Source: Pseudomonas rubra
GTDB lineage: Bacteria > Pseudomonadota > Gammaproteobacteria > Pseudomonadales > Pseudomonadaceae
DNA length: 64,000 bases
Direction of reading: 5' to 3'
Assembly: GCF_028656935.1 (NCBI RefSeq)
Contig: NZ_JAMDGZ010000018.1
Location: 1-64,000 of the forward strand
Shown: in pieces, positions 18,064 through 26,810 of the stretch
How positions within the stretch are numbered: the stretch's first letter is position 1
Layout: every line of letters starts with the position of its first letter
The notes under the pieces: generated by a model
What the model was told of the DNA's origin: nothing
Database searches by the model: none
The model's input: the letters and a program-made list of their open reading frames with translations, nothing else
Translations under genes and position numbers: made by a program

Positions 18064-20271
18064 TTAGAGTGGTCCGCGTCCTCCCTTGATGTAGTCCTGT
18101 CGAATCTTCTCAGCTTTCTGAGCGTCCTTAACGTTGGAATCAAAGTGGGCTTGTGCGGCTTGTGCGGCTCGATCACGGGCAAGGTTGCCTAAGGCTTCCT
18201 TCGAGAGTCGGTATCGTTTGCCGAGGGTGTTTTCGATGTAGAAGGCGCCGTTTGCACTGCGCACAGAGAGACCGCCTGCCGACCACTCAGGCTGTGTTTT
18301 CAGGTAGTTCATGGTGTCGTCGATGATGGTCTTGCCGGTTTCCCAAGAGGTGACATCGTTTGGGTCTGTCATCAGGTCGCGTTTGCTGACCATTCCGTGG
18401 AAGCTGTCAGAGCCGGTCCAGCCAGTTGACTCCGTGAAGGACACGGCGGTTTTCGACAGGTACTCCGACACAGCTCTTGCGGCTTCGTTGGAATCACCAG
18501 TACGCAGAGTTGCAGCGTCGTAGACCTGACGTGCTTGGGTCTCAAAGGCGTTCGGTAGGTACTTCAATTCCTTGTACCCGCTGTCATTCTTGACGGAGGC
18601 CCACTGCTGTTCTCGTGCTGTCTGTTCGTCCTTTCCGAGTCCCTGTTTGGACTTCTCTGCGTCGATAATTACCTGAGGTTCGATCCCTGTTTCAGCGGCA
18701 TAACGCAGCTTCTCCAGAAGACCAGCTTGCTCAGGGAACAACTGCGCGATGGTAGAAGGGTCTTGTTGGTAGGCCGCTTGAAGTTCTTTCAGCCTGGGGG
18801 TATCTGTGACAGGTTCCGGCGATAAGAGAGCGCCTTGCCATTCACGAGAAGCGTCCGTCAGGAGCGACTTGAAGGCAGCTTGAAAAGGACCATTGGCGTA
18901 GTCGGCACGTAGGAGAGATGCCTTCAGTTCGGCCTTCTTCGAGTCCGGGACTTCCATAGCGTCAATCTGGTTCAGTTTCCTTGCTGCGTAAGTCGCCATA
19001 TCGGCGTCCGTGTACTTGTCGCCAGTATTTGAATTCGTGGGCAGGAACTTGGGTTCTACCGCGACGTTTTCACCAGCTTGACGGCGCGTAAAGGCGTCAT
19101 CAATCACGGCTTGGCGATTGTCGGCTTGAGCATTCTTTTGCAGCTGTACGGCTTGCAGCTTTGAGTTCTGAGCCACCTGCCCGATGAGCTGGGCCTTGGC
19201 TTGAATCAACTGCTGACGCACTGGGGTCATCTGGGTGCCAGTCTGAATCCAGTCGTTTTCCTGTTCGAGCTTGTTCAGCTTCTGCCAGCCATCTGCCGGG
19301 TCTTCACTATGGATCGCGTTGGCGATACCCAGTTGCAAGGCTTCGGTGCGCTTGGAGTCGCGTGTGTAGGCAGCATTTTGAGCTTGGACCTTCAGGCCTT
19401 CATAGACGGTCGGTTCGATCAAGTCGCGGACTTTGCGCTGGCCCCCGAAGACATTCAGGGTTTTGTCCCCGAGGTTGTCGAGGAGTTGAACGCCACCTTC
19501 CTTGTTGACCGCTTCCGAGGCCAATAACTGGATGGCCTTTACGGCGTGTCCATCGCTCGGGAATATCCCCGTCTTGAGGCCATTGTTGAAGTAAGAGGCG
19601 AAGTAATCGGCGCTTGCCGGGTTCCCCAGAGACTTGGGGTCGTCAAGCATTGGCTGAAGGTCAGCACGGGTCTCAAGGACTGCCTGCGTCTCAAGGTTCT
19701 TCGATAGGAATTGCGAGTGCAGATCGTAAACCGCTGCGCTGCGCCGAGTGATGTCCGAGTTAAAACCGCTCTGATAGTCGGTGTCATCTGGATTGATTCC
19801 CGCCATCTGTGCGTAGTTTTGAGCCTTCTGCTCAAGGCGGGTCTGCCGCCATTCATCAAGATCCTTCCGGGTCCGAAAGGTGCCTTTCTGGATTTCTTGC
19901 TGGACCTCAGAGTCAACCTCATAGGCGGCGTTACGTCCAGACTTGTAGCGGAGCTGTTGCATAGCGTCCGGGTCGTCCATGTAGAGGAGCGTTCCGTTAC
20001 CTATTGCCTCGCGGCGCTGCTCAGGGGTCAGCTTGCGGATAATTTCATTGGAACGCTCATCTGCTTCCGATTGACGCCTTTGCTGGTAAGCGCCGAATGC
20101 GTCACCTCCTGCACGCACAAAGTTTCGGAGAGAATCTCCAAGGGCATTGTCCGCCTGTACTGGTTTGATGCGAGCCGCTTGATAGCCCGTACCGCCTCCA
20201 GTACGGAAGCCCTGACGGCCCCCGGTGGTCTGTGCGGACTGTGCTAACGCTTGGGCAATTTCGTTTGCCAT
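18064..20271 (-). CDS. Internal virion protein C (gp15)
   Basis: 735 aa from the ATG at 20271 (MANEIAQALAQ), directly after AAAGGAGGACCC; T7 gp15 is 747. It is almost all helical with many Gln, Ala and charged residues, as expected of the core protein that extends into the periplasm as a tube during ejection. An upstream in-frame extension into the gp14 gene has no ribosome-binding site. Identity rests on size, order and composition. Confidence 0.92.
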   Translation of the reverse strand: MANEIAQALAQSAQTTGGRQGFRTGGGTGYQAARIKPVQADNALGDSLRNFVRAGGDAFGAYQQRRQSEADERSNEIIRKLTPEQRREAIGNGTLLYMDDPDAMQQLRYKSGRNAAYEVDSEVQQEIQKGTFRTRKDLDEWRQTRLEQKAQNYAQMAGINPDDTDYQSGFNSDITRRSAAVYDLHSQFLSKNLETQAVLETRADLQPMLDDPKSLGNPASADYFASYFNNGLKTGIFPSDGHAVKAIQLLASEAVNKEGGVQLLDNLGDKTLNVFGGQRKVRDLIEPTVYEGLKVQAQNAAYTRDSKRTEALQLGIANAIHSEDPADGWQKLNKLEQENDWIQTGTQMTPVRQQLIQAKAQLIGQVAQNSKLQAVQLQKNAQADNRQAVIDDAFTRRQAGENVAVEPKFLPTNSNTGDKYTDADMATYAARKLNQIDAMEVPDSKKAELKASLLRADYANGPFQAAFKSLLTDASREWQGALLSPEPVTDTPRLKELQAAYQQDPSTIAQLFPEQAGLLEKLRYAAETGIEPQVIIDAEKSKQGLGKDEQTAREQQWASVKNDSGYKELKYLPNAFETQARQVYDAATLRTGDSNEAARAVSEYLSKTAVSFTESTGWTGSDSFHGMVSKRDLMTDPNDVTSWETGKTIIDDTMNYLKTQPEWSAGGLSVRSANGAFYIENTLGKRYRLSKEALGNLARDRAAQAAQAHFDSNVKDAQKAEKIRQDYIKGGRGPL

Positions 20272-20281
20272 GGGTCCTCCT

Positions 20282-20836
20282 TTAAGTTTTGGTGTTCTTG
20301 GCTGTACGCGATGCAGAAAGGCTTTCACCTTGTGCATAGCCAGCGCCCCCCGCTGAAACGATGTTCAGGGCATTGGCGATGTTGTTGACCTTGTACTTGT
20401 TGCCACCCAGACCACGGACAGCGGCCTTAGCGTTCTCAGAGCTGCCCACACGATTCGCGAAGATCGCTTGATAATCACGGGTGTAGTTGTCTGTGATGTT
20501 CATTCGTTGGGCGCTCGCGTCATTGGCGACGGAGTTCTTCAAGCGGTCCATGGAGTTGCCTGAAAGACCAGACTCCCCGATTGCCGCGTTGATGGTCCCT
20601 TGATTGCGGATGGCTTGAAGGTTCACCTCAGTGAGCTGCCTACGGGCCTCATCCTGTTTGTCTACGGTGGCAAGCTTCTGGTCGTTCTCTGCAAAGTTGG
20701 CCTGTTTGACCACTTCGTTTTGTTGCTTGCGCTCGTTGTCGGTCATTTGGCCTTTGGCCTTGGCGCCTTCCGACGCGCTCATAGCAGCCCCGGCGACAGC
20801 AACGATTGCCATGCCGATGCTTACGGGTTCGCACAT
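20282..20836 (-). CDS. Internal virion protein B (gp14)
   Basis: 184 aa (T7 gp14 is 196). It starts MCEPVSIGMAIVAVAGAAMS, a hydrophobic N-terminus that in T7 inserts into the outer membrane, and continues as a helix (QMTDNERKQQNEVVKQ). It forms the outer-membrane part of the ejection channel with gp15 and gp16. The ATG is after AGGAGGACTACCA. Confidence 0.92.
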   Translation of the reverse strand: MCEPVSIGMAIVAVAGAAMSASEGAKAKGQMTDNERKQQNEVVKQANFAENDQKLATVDKQDEARRQLTEVNLQAIRNQGTINAAIGESGLSGNSMDRLKNSVANDASAQRMNITDNYTRDYQAIFANRVGSSENAKAAVRGLGGNKYKVNNIANALNIVSAGGAGYAQGESLSASRTAKNTKT

Positions 20837-20847
20837 TGGTAGTCCTC

Positions 20848-21285
20848 CTATAGCCAGAATTGTTTAAAGGCACAGCCGGCTGGTGACATATAGATGCCTT
20901 CCTGAAAGGTGGCACCCAGCTCAGTCAGCAGCCGGATGTGAGCGTGGTTGTCCACCGATACCCAGTTGGTTCGTAGGCCCGGCGACCGATGCTTGATCCA
21001 TGCAAGGTTTTCTTTAAGGAGCCGGTAGAAGCGGAAACGTTGGGCCTTGGTAAGGGTGTGTACGACGTTGGTAGTCACGAACCAGATGCCTAAATTGGAA
21101 TGCCCACCGACCGCCAGAACGAGTGACCCCAGCATGATTGCCTGTGTGTTTTCGTCGTGAGAGGCGGGGAGAACATCGCGGGGATTCCTGCCTGCTTTCA
21201 TGCAGTGGAACTCGTGAAGGTCGGATTTGCAGAGGTCTTCTGCGGCCATCCGAAGATGCGTCTCGGTGGCTTTGATGAGTTTCAT
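20848..21285 (-). CDS. Gp13-like internal protein
   Basis: 145 aa (T7 gp13 is 138). First gene after the phi13-like promoter. The central part, IMLGSLVLAVGGHSNLGIWFVTT, resembles the GNAT-like fold of this family, whose members are needed for assembly of the internal core. The ATG at 21285 follows GGAGGTTAACTCTCAC. No catalytic role is implied. Confidence 0.88.
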   Translation of the reverse strand: MKLIKATETHLRMAAEDLCKSDLHEFHCMKAGRNPRDVLPASHDENTQAIMLGSLVLAVGGHSNLGIWFVTTNVVHTLTKAQRFRFYRLLKENLAWIKHRSPGLRTNWVSVDNHAHIRLLTELGATFQEGIYMSPAGCAFKQFWL

Positions 21286-21310
21286 GTGAGAGTTAACCTC
21301 CTGTAGTCAT

Positions 21311-21330
21311 GGTTATAGTGAGGGCTTTTG
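21311..21330 (-). promoter_or_regulatory. Phage RNAP promoter phi13-like
   Basis: Minus strand CAAAAGCCCTCACTATAACC, between gp12 and gp13, as phi13 in T7. Confidence 0.88.
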
Positions 21331-21347
21331 AAGCCCCCACGCGGAGG

Positions 21348-23735
21348 TCACACGCCGCTTGAACGACGCATGTAGTTACCTTCCCAGCCGCATCCGATGA
21401 TGTTCAGAGGGACAGGTGCGAAGGATGAAACGGTGACTCGTTGGGCCTTGGCGTTGCCGGTCACAGGGAACTTGTACTGACCTGTACCAAGAGTCAGTTG
21501 GCCCATGGTTATCTCGGTGCCAAGGCGTCCACCGGCCATCACGTAGACATACTCAGAGGAGCCGTTATTGACGTTCACTTCGAAAGCGCCAGAAGTGTCG
21601 TAGTTGACCCACGCACGGCGGAGCTGAAGCCGTCCGATATCCTCAGTTGAGCTGGTCCCGTCGTCGGCGGTTTGCTTGATGAGGAATTTGGAGAACTCGT
21701 ATTGGAAACCGTACTCACGGCCAATCACGAAGGTGGTCCCCATGCGGTTGCCGACGAACTTAATGCGGTCGTCTGCGTTCCAGTTGGTTGACTCGTGACG
21801 CTCAAGAACACCTTGCGGGTCCAACGTGTAGAACACCGACAGGGAATCAGGTACGCCGCCGTAGATTGCGCTTAGGCTGACATAGGTCTCATTGAGGTCC
21901 TCGTTGTAACTCGAAGGCGTCATGAGTTTCTTCATGTCCATGTAGGCACGGTACGGTTCCTGAACGTAATCCACAGTGTCAGCGGTGAACTCAATACGCT
22001 CCAGGCACATGCCGACACCTACGCGCTCGTTTATGACGAACATGTAGGACCCAATGCAGTCCGCCGCAAGGACACGGTTGTTTTGGCCGAATTCCCAATG
22101 GCTCCACGACTGTTGCACCAGCTCCTCTTTGAGATAGAGGAACTTGTAGATATACACGCGATTCTCTACGGCATCAGAAAGCATGGACACGAAGTTCTCT
22201 GTGCCAGACCCGTGGATGTGGAAGACGGTGTTCTCGATATAGCTCGGGACATGCGCGGAAACATCCTCAGCCGACTTCACGTCACTCACGTCCTGAACGG
22301 CGTAGTACCGTTTAAGGCTCGTATAACTGGCCCGTGGGGCCGCGAAGTAAACGCCCCGTCCAATACCGAAAGGCCTCGCTCCGTCACTCACGTCGAACTC
22401 AGTGGTGAGGTCGAGTTGAATCGTCTTGCTCGAAAGGATGCCCTGCGAGGACAACACGAATTGCGCCTGATCGGACCAGAGCAGCAACTGTTCCGAGAAG
22501 GGTACGGCGTACTTAAGGATGCTCACACGGTTGTGGCTGATCGCTACGTCAATCGGATCGTCGTCACTGACAGCGCTGACGGATGCCGGGAAGAAGTTGA
22601 AGTATTTCGAGGTTCGGGACATCACCACGTTTTCCCCCGAGAGGAAGCCAAGGCGATTCCTGAAGAAGAAAATATCGTTGATCTTGTCGCCAATGAAAGA
22701 CGGCATGGGGTTCGTATTGTCATCCCCGCACGTCCGGTCTACCCAAGACAAGGGCATCCAATCGAACTGACCATCAGCGGCACGGACCAGCGCGTGGGGC
22801 ATAGAGGTCGGTTCGATCCCTGTAATAATCCCCGGCTTCACCGTTTCCCGCCACACCTGACCAGCTGCGTCATACCGCACCCAGTAGTTGTCTCCACTCC
22901 GGGAAGCTTCCCCTGTGATTTCCACAAGGTAGCCATCTATACATTGAGCCGGGAGCTTGCTGAAGGTCTGGACCTGATAGATAAACGAGTTGAGCAACTG
23001 GTTGGCATAACCGTCTTCCGTTGCGATGGTTGCGAGGGAACCCACGGTGGGCGCTGTCAAGCAAATCCAGCCCTGACCCGCTACAGCCGACCAACCTGAT
23101 GGCCCCAAGTTGGCATTCAATTGCGCCGCCATGGTCCGAGCGATGTAACCGGCGTCAGTCTGTTCGACCTGAGGGGGCGTGGTGACTACGGCGTCACCCA
23201 CAGGCATCTTCAGTTCAGCGAAAACCCCGCCGTTCACAAGGATGCGAAGAGTGCGGCCATACTGTCCACCGCGCACGTTGATGATGCAGCGCTTAGTCAC
23301 GCCGGGGTAACCAGCTTGGGTCAGTGTGCCTTTCATGGCAGTGACCCTGTTGCGATTCGTCACGAACGTGTAATCCGCCACGGTGATGAGCCTGAGGTCG
23401 GTGCGCGGGTTCGCACAGTTCGCATAACCGTTGTAACCCCGGACTGCGTAGGAGTTACCTTTAAGGTCAACCACCACGATACCCTGCCCGGTGAACGCCA
23501 TGTAATACTGCTCAGCCGCATCCCGGTTCACGAGGTGAATAAGAGGCTTAGCGCCAAACATGCCGACACCACCGAGACGCTTGATGAAAGTTGTAGGCGA
23601 GCGCTTCTGTAAACCTTCCGTCTCGGAGGACCATCCGTTTACTTGAAGTTCCCCTTGGTTGCTGAAACGAAGAACATCGGGTTGTTGAGAAATACCTCCT
23701 TTGAGGTTCTTAACGCTTTGAGAAACAAGACCCAT
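21348..23735 (-). CDS. Tail tubular protein B, nozzle (gp12)
   Basis: 795 aa, against 794 in T7. It forms the hexameric nozzle below the adaptor. The start MGLVSQSVKNLKGGISQQPD is the hallmark N-terminus of the family (the KGGISQQPD motif). Gly/Asn-rich beta segments follow. The ATG at 23735 is preceded by AGGGAGGGTCCT. Together with gp11 it makes the short tail to which gp17 attaches. Confidence 0.95.
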   Translation of the reverse strand: MGLVSQSVKNLKGGISQQPDVLRFSNQGELQVNGWSSETEGLQKRSPTTFIKRLGGVGMFGAKPLIHLVNRDAAEQYYMAFTGQGIVVVDLKGNSYAVRGYNGYANCANPRTDLRLITVADYTFVTNRNRVTAMKGTLTQAGYPGVTKRCIINVRGGQYGRTLRILVNGGVFAELKMPVGDAVVTTPPQVEQTDAGYIARTMAAQLNANLGPSGWSAVAGQGWICLTAPTVGSLATIATEDGYANQLLNSFIYQVQTFSKLPAQCIDGYLVEITGEASRSGDNYWVRYDAAGQVWRETVKPGIITGIEPTSMPHALVRAADGQFDWMPLSWVDRTCGDDNTNPMPSFIGDKINDIFFFRNRLGFLSGENVVMSRTSKYFNFFPASVSAVSDDDPIDVAISHNRVSILKYAVPFSEQLLLWSDQAQFVLSSQGILSSKTIQLDLTTEFDVSDGARPFGIGRGVYFAAPRASYTSLKRYYAVQDVSDVKSAEDVSAHVPSYIENTVFHIHGSGTENFVSMLSDAVENRVYIYKFLYLKEELVQQSWSHWEFGQNNRVLAADCIGSYMFVINERVGVGMCLERIEFTADTVDYVQEPYRAYMDMKKLMTPSSYNEDLNETYVSLSAIYGGVPDSLSVFYTLDPQGVLERHESTNWNADDRIKFVGNRMGTTFVIGREYGFQYEFSKFLIKQTADDGTSSTEDIGRLQLRRAWVNYDTSGAFEVNVNNGSSEYVYVMAGGRLGTEITMGQLTLGTGQYKFPVTGNAKAQRVTVSSFAPVPLNIIGCGWEGNYMRRSSGV

Positions 23736-23752
23736 AGGACCCTCCCTGTTAG

Positions 23753-24331
23753 TTATCGCGAGATACGGCCTCCTGTGTAGGCGTCACCGTCGAGCATGTT
23801 GTAGTTGCCATAATCAAGTTCGTACTCTTGGCAGTCCGCCCATGCGGTCTGTTCTTGTTCTTGCAGCGATCCCTCAATCTCACCAGCACCAAAGAACCGG
23901 ATGTTGAAACGGCGGGAAGCCTTCGCGACGATGTACGAGCGGAAACATTCAGGCATTTCGTCGTACTCACGCAGGCGCACGAGAGTGACCGTTACTGGGT
24001 CGGTGAACTGATCGGTCTTATTGGTCCGGTCATAAAGGAATCCGCCACGGTTTGTATAAGTGCCGGTGGTGATCTTTAGGTAGTCGTCCAGATAATTGAT
24101 TAGTTTCGAAAAGCTGTCAGGTATTAATAGTGCGTCTTCCTCAATGTTAAAGGTCCAGCCTTTCGATTGAACTTCACGGTTTACCTGACTGAGAATGCGG
24201 CGGCAGTTAGCTACGTCCGCGTTAGGGTCCCCTTCGAGGGAACTCACTGGTGACTCCCCGATAGCAGCGAGCATATCGTTAACAGCCGACAGTTCCTGAT
24301 CTGAGTTAATACTTGAATCGAAGTTAGCCAT
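23753..24331 (-). CDS. Tail tubular protein A, adaptor (gp11)
   Basis: 192 aa (T7 gp11 is 196). It contains [22 protein letters not shown] near the N-terminus, the typical head-to-tail adaptor pattern, then [10 protein letters not shown] and [11 protein letters not shown]. It docks on the portal and holds the nozzle. It is the first gene after the terminator at 24362-24398. The ATG at 24331 follows AGGAGGATTGA. Confidence 0.94.
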   Translation of the reverse strand: MANFDSSINSDQELSAVNDMLAAIGESPVSSLEGDPNADVANCRRILSQVNREVQSKGWTFNIEEDALLIPDSFSKLINYLDDYLKITTGTYTNRGGFLYDRTNKTDQFTDPVTVTLVRLREYDEMPECFRSYIVAKASRRFNIRFFGAGEIEGSLQEQEQTAWADCQEYELDYGNYNMLDGDAYTGGRISR

Positions 24332-24361
24332 TCAATCCTCCTGTGATATTGCCATAAACAA

Positions 24362-24398
24362 AAAGCCCTCAACCCGTAAGAAACAGGAAGAGGGCTTT
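24362..24398 (-). terminator. Phage RNAP terminator (T-phi type) after the capsid gene
   Basis: Perfect 9-bp stem (AAAGCCCTC / GAGGGCTTT) followed on the minus strand by TTGTTT. It sits after the capsid/Ig-like frame and before gp11, where T7 has T-phi. It sets the high capsid to low tail expression ratio. Confidence 0.85.
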
Positions 24399-24407
24399 GT
24401 GTGTTCG

Positions 24408-24611
24408 TTATGCGGTTACGGTTAATTTGCAAGTTGCCGAAAGTGAACCAAAAGTGGCACTCACATTCGCAGTGCCTGGGGCGACAGCAGTGATTGAGCC
24501 AGTAGAATCCACAGTGGCAACTTCGGGACTATCCGAGGACCACACAATTACTGCACCTTCAGGTTCCACGGAATAAGAAGGCACCTTAGAAGCGCCGACC
24601 TTGAGACTCAT
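24408..24611 (-). CDS. Ig-like (BIG2) capsid extension, in frame after the gp10 UGA
   Basis: Read from its own ATG this is a 67-aa frame ending in a typical BIG2/Ig-like fold: VIVWSSDSPEVATVDSTGSI, then TAVAPGTANVSATFG. It is in the same frame as the capsid gene; only the capsid UGA and 13 sense codons (ALDGSAALTLQKT) separate them. Those 13 codons supply what looks like the first beta-strand of the Ig fold, and the ATG (24611) has no Shine-Dalgarno, unlike other genes of this phage. It is therefore best read as the C-terminal part of a 419-residue gp10B made by stop-codon readthrough. The alternative is a poorly translated separate decoration protein. Confidence 0.8.
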   Translation of the reverse strand: MSLKVGASKVPSYSVEPEGAVIVWSSDSPEVATVDSTGSITAVAPGTANVSATFGSLSATCKLTVTA

Positions 24612-24627
24612 GGTCTTCTGTAAGGTC

Positions 24628-24653
24628 AGTGCGGCGCTTCCGTCGAGCGCTCA
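24628..24653 (-). promoter_or_regulatory. Candidate UGA readthrough signal at the capsid stop
   Basis: The capsid stop UGA (24651-24653) is followed at once by GCGCT, a 7-base loop (CGACGGA) and AGCGC, a perfect 5-bp hairpin. Downstream hairpins are known to promote stop-codon readthrough. No other stop occurs before the Ig-like domain. Confidence 0.6.
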
Positions 24654-25667
24654 GCCGAAGACCAGCGCACCAGCAGCTTCAGGGCGCAGACCGCCGTGAC
24701 CCATCGCGTACTTGCCGATGATCTGGTCAGCTTGGAATTCAGCGCGACGGGCACGCTCCAAGGCCATATCTTTCAGCTTCACAGTACCGACAGCGGAACG
24801 GTGGTTGAACAGGCCTACGACGTTATCCAGAGCGACCGGAACGGTGGCCGAAGAGGTAGCAGGGAAGGCGTGTTTCTGGCCGGTGCCAGCGAGGTCAGTA
24901 CCCGAACCACCGCGGGTCAGGTGAGGCACTTCGATGACTTCAAAGCCCATGACGTTGCTGATGTTGCCGGTAACCGGATCGGTCAGCGCCGCATAGTTGG
25001 CAGCGTTAGGCAGCAGTGCCGCCAAGATCGCGCTGTAGTTCTCAGGCGTGGTATAGAAACGGCGGTCGCTCGAAGGCACGTAGTTGCGGGTCAACTTGGC
25101 ACGAGCCAGAGTCAGGGCCTTCAGGATTGCCGCGCCAAGTTCGGCTTGATCGGTCAGAGATGCGGCGGTGCCGATCTTCAGGACTGTCGCAGTACCCAGA
25201 CCGGCAATGTTCTCGTTCGATGCGGCTGGCAGGTTGCACAGGTTCGCCATTTCGCCCAACACAGCGCCGTCAGCGGAAATCGCCAGAGCTTCGCCAAGTT
25301 GTGCCGAGTATTCGGAACGGACATCGTAGTGGTTCATTGCGTCTTCGATGTCGTAAATCAGAACATCGGAAACCAGCAGACCGTCAATGGTGATTACCTT
25401 CTCGGAATGCTTGATGTCACCACGCTTGTCGTCCAAGTTTTCACCCGGTGCGAGGTAGTAACCAGCGGTACGGCCCATTACTGGGAAGGAAGCGGACTTA
25501 CCGTTCTGGATAGTGCGGACCATATGTTTGTCCATGGTCACTGCACGACGCAGGAAGGCAGTCAGAACTTCACCGCCGAACACTTTCAAGAAGTTCGCCA
25601 GTTTGTCCTGATCGCTTACGCCTTTACCTTGGTTCTGACCAATCTTTTGACCTGTTGCATTTGCCAT
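24651..25667 (-). CDS. Major capsid protein (gp10A)
   Basis: 338 aa (T7 gp10A is 344). It has the HK97-like fold of the T7 group: an N-arm with DKLANFLKVFGGEVLTAF, the segment HMVRTIQNGKSASFPVMGRT typical of the family's E-loop, and the A-domain ending ALERARRAEFQADQIIGKYAMGHG (split here for length at ERARRA). It assembles around the gp9 scaffold into the icosahedral head. The ATG at 25667 follows AAGGAGAAC, and the phi10-like promoter is upstream. The UGA stop is in frame with an Ig-like domain (see 24408-24611). Confidence 0.96.
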   Translation of the reverse strand: MANATGQKIGQNQGKGVSDQDKLANFLKVFGGEVLTAFLRRAVTMDKHMVRTIQNGKSASFPVMGRTAGYYLAPGENLDDKRGDIKHSEKVITIDGLLVSDVLIYDIEDAMNHYDVRSEYSAQLGEALAISADGAVLGEMANLCNLPAASNENIAGLGTATVLKIGTAASLTDQAELGAAILKALTLARAKLTRNYVPSSDRRFYTTPENYSAILAALLPNAANYAALTDPVTGNISNVMGFEVIEVPHLTRGGSGTDLAGTGQKHAFPATSSATVPVALDNVVGLFNHRSAVGTVKLKDMALERARRAEFQADQIIGKYAMGHGGLRPEAAGALVFG

Positions 25668-25751
25668 TAATAGTTCTCCTTGTATTGTGTGTTGTCTTTT
25701 CTCCGGGTGCAGGAAGTCGCCCAGCGGAATGCCGGGTCATCTGTTCTTTCC

Positions 25752-25771
25752 TGTTATAGTGAGGGGTTTTA
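25752..25771 (-). promoter_or_regulatory. Phage RNAP promoter phi10-like
   Basis: Minus strand TAAAACCCCTCACTATAACA, between scaffold and capsid genes; expected to be among the strongest late promoters, as phi10 is in T7. Confidence 0.9.
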
Positions 25772-25784
25772 AATCAGCGCTGAT

Positions 25785-26690
25785 TTACCAAGTTGCGTTA
25801 TGCACTTTGGATTCAACTTCGGCGGTGTACTTCATGTCACGACCATAACGCGGGTCGCTCATTGCCTTGACCATCTCATTTTGAGATTCGAAGCCTTGAA
25901 CTTTCTGCGATGGAGTTGGGCCAGCGGGCGCAGCACTACGACGATTCAGGGAACGCGCAGGCTGTTTGCCGAACTTCTTTACCTGACTTGCCATGCCCAA
26001 GTTGATAGTTGAGCGGATCGCTTTCAGGTCTTGGCGCTCAATGGCGTCAAAAAGAACATCTACAGTTTCCGGCGAGTTCGCTTTAAGGTGGGCAATCACC
26101 CGGTCAAACTGTTCCTTGCCGCCTGCATATTCAGTGATCTTCGCGACGAAAGTTTGAGCTAACGCCTCCTGACCCTGAATGAACGAGTTAACGAAGCCCT
26201 TCGAGTAGCCTGCTTTCGCAAGTTGCGCGTAGCTGTCATCGCTCAGATGTCCATCGGATTCGTATTCAGATTCGATACGGTCCGCAACATCAGTCGGGAG
26301 ACCGGACTTAATGGCCTGAGTGCGCAGCTCGAAGAAGCCGGTGGCATACTCTTCGATGTCAGCGCTGGCCTTGGTCAGTTCTTCATCAGGCTCACCCAGC
26401 GGCTCAAAGTCACCAGCTTCGGGCTGGCCTTGGTCGTCTTGGGTTTCTTGCTCTTCGTCCTGCTGGTCTTCAGAGCTTTCCTGCTCTTCCTCTTGGCCCT
26501 CTTCAGGGGTCTCAACGAGGTCAATAGAGGCGTCGCCATCGCGGGCCGCTACGTCCAGCGCAAGCATGTTTTGCTCATGCTCTACAGGGTCGCTGGATGA
26601 CATGACCGCATTGCTCACACCGAAAGCGGCGTAAACGTCAGCGGATTGGTAAACGTGGCCCATGGCCGAGGCCAACATAGTGAGTTGCAT
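25785..26690 (-). CDS. Capsid scaffold protein (gp9)
   Basis: 301 aa from the ATG at 26690 (MQLTMLASAMGHV) after AAAGGAGACTCT; T7 gp9 is 307. It has a strongly acidic middle with Glu/Asp/Gln runs (about 65-110) and a helical, basic C-terminus that binds the capsid shell (SQVKKFGKQPARSLNRRSAA). It directs prohead assembly and leaves before packaging. Frame upstream of this Met has no ribosome-binding site. Confidence 0.93.
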   Translation of the reverse strand: MQLTMLASAMGHVYQSADVYAAFGVSNAVMSSSDPVEHEQNMLALDVAARDGDASIDLVETPEEGQEEEQESSEDQQDEEQETQDDQGQPEAGDFEPLGEPDEELTKASADIEEYATGFFELRTQAIKSGLPTDVADRIESEYESDGHLSDDSYAQLAKAGYSKGFVNSFIQGQEALAQTFVAKITEYAGGKEQFDRVIAHLKANSPETVDVLFDAIERQDLKAIRSTINLGMASQVKKFGKQPARSLNRRSAAPAGPTPSQKVQGFESQNEMVKAMSDPRYGRDMKYTAEVESKVHNATW

Positions 26691-26790
26691 AGAGTCTCCT
26701 TTGAGAAATTGGAAAGGAGACAGGCACACAGGCACGGGCAATCATCCGTACTTTCCCCGGAATCGGTTCGGCTGAACTGTGTGTCTATCT

Positions 26791-26810
26791 CGTTATAGTG
26801 AGGGGTTTTG
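26791..26810 (-). promoter_or_regulatory. Phage RNAP promoter phi9-like
   Basis: Minus strand CAAAACCCCTCACTATAACG, just beyond the portal gene stop and before the scaffold gene, the position of phi9 in T7. Confidence 0.9.

Noticed and set aside
24408..24611. The Ig-like frame as an ordinary separate decoration gene
   Set aside because: No Shine-Dalgarno, start codon inside the fold, and exact frame agreement with the capsid gene; retained only as the alternative reading.
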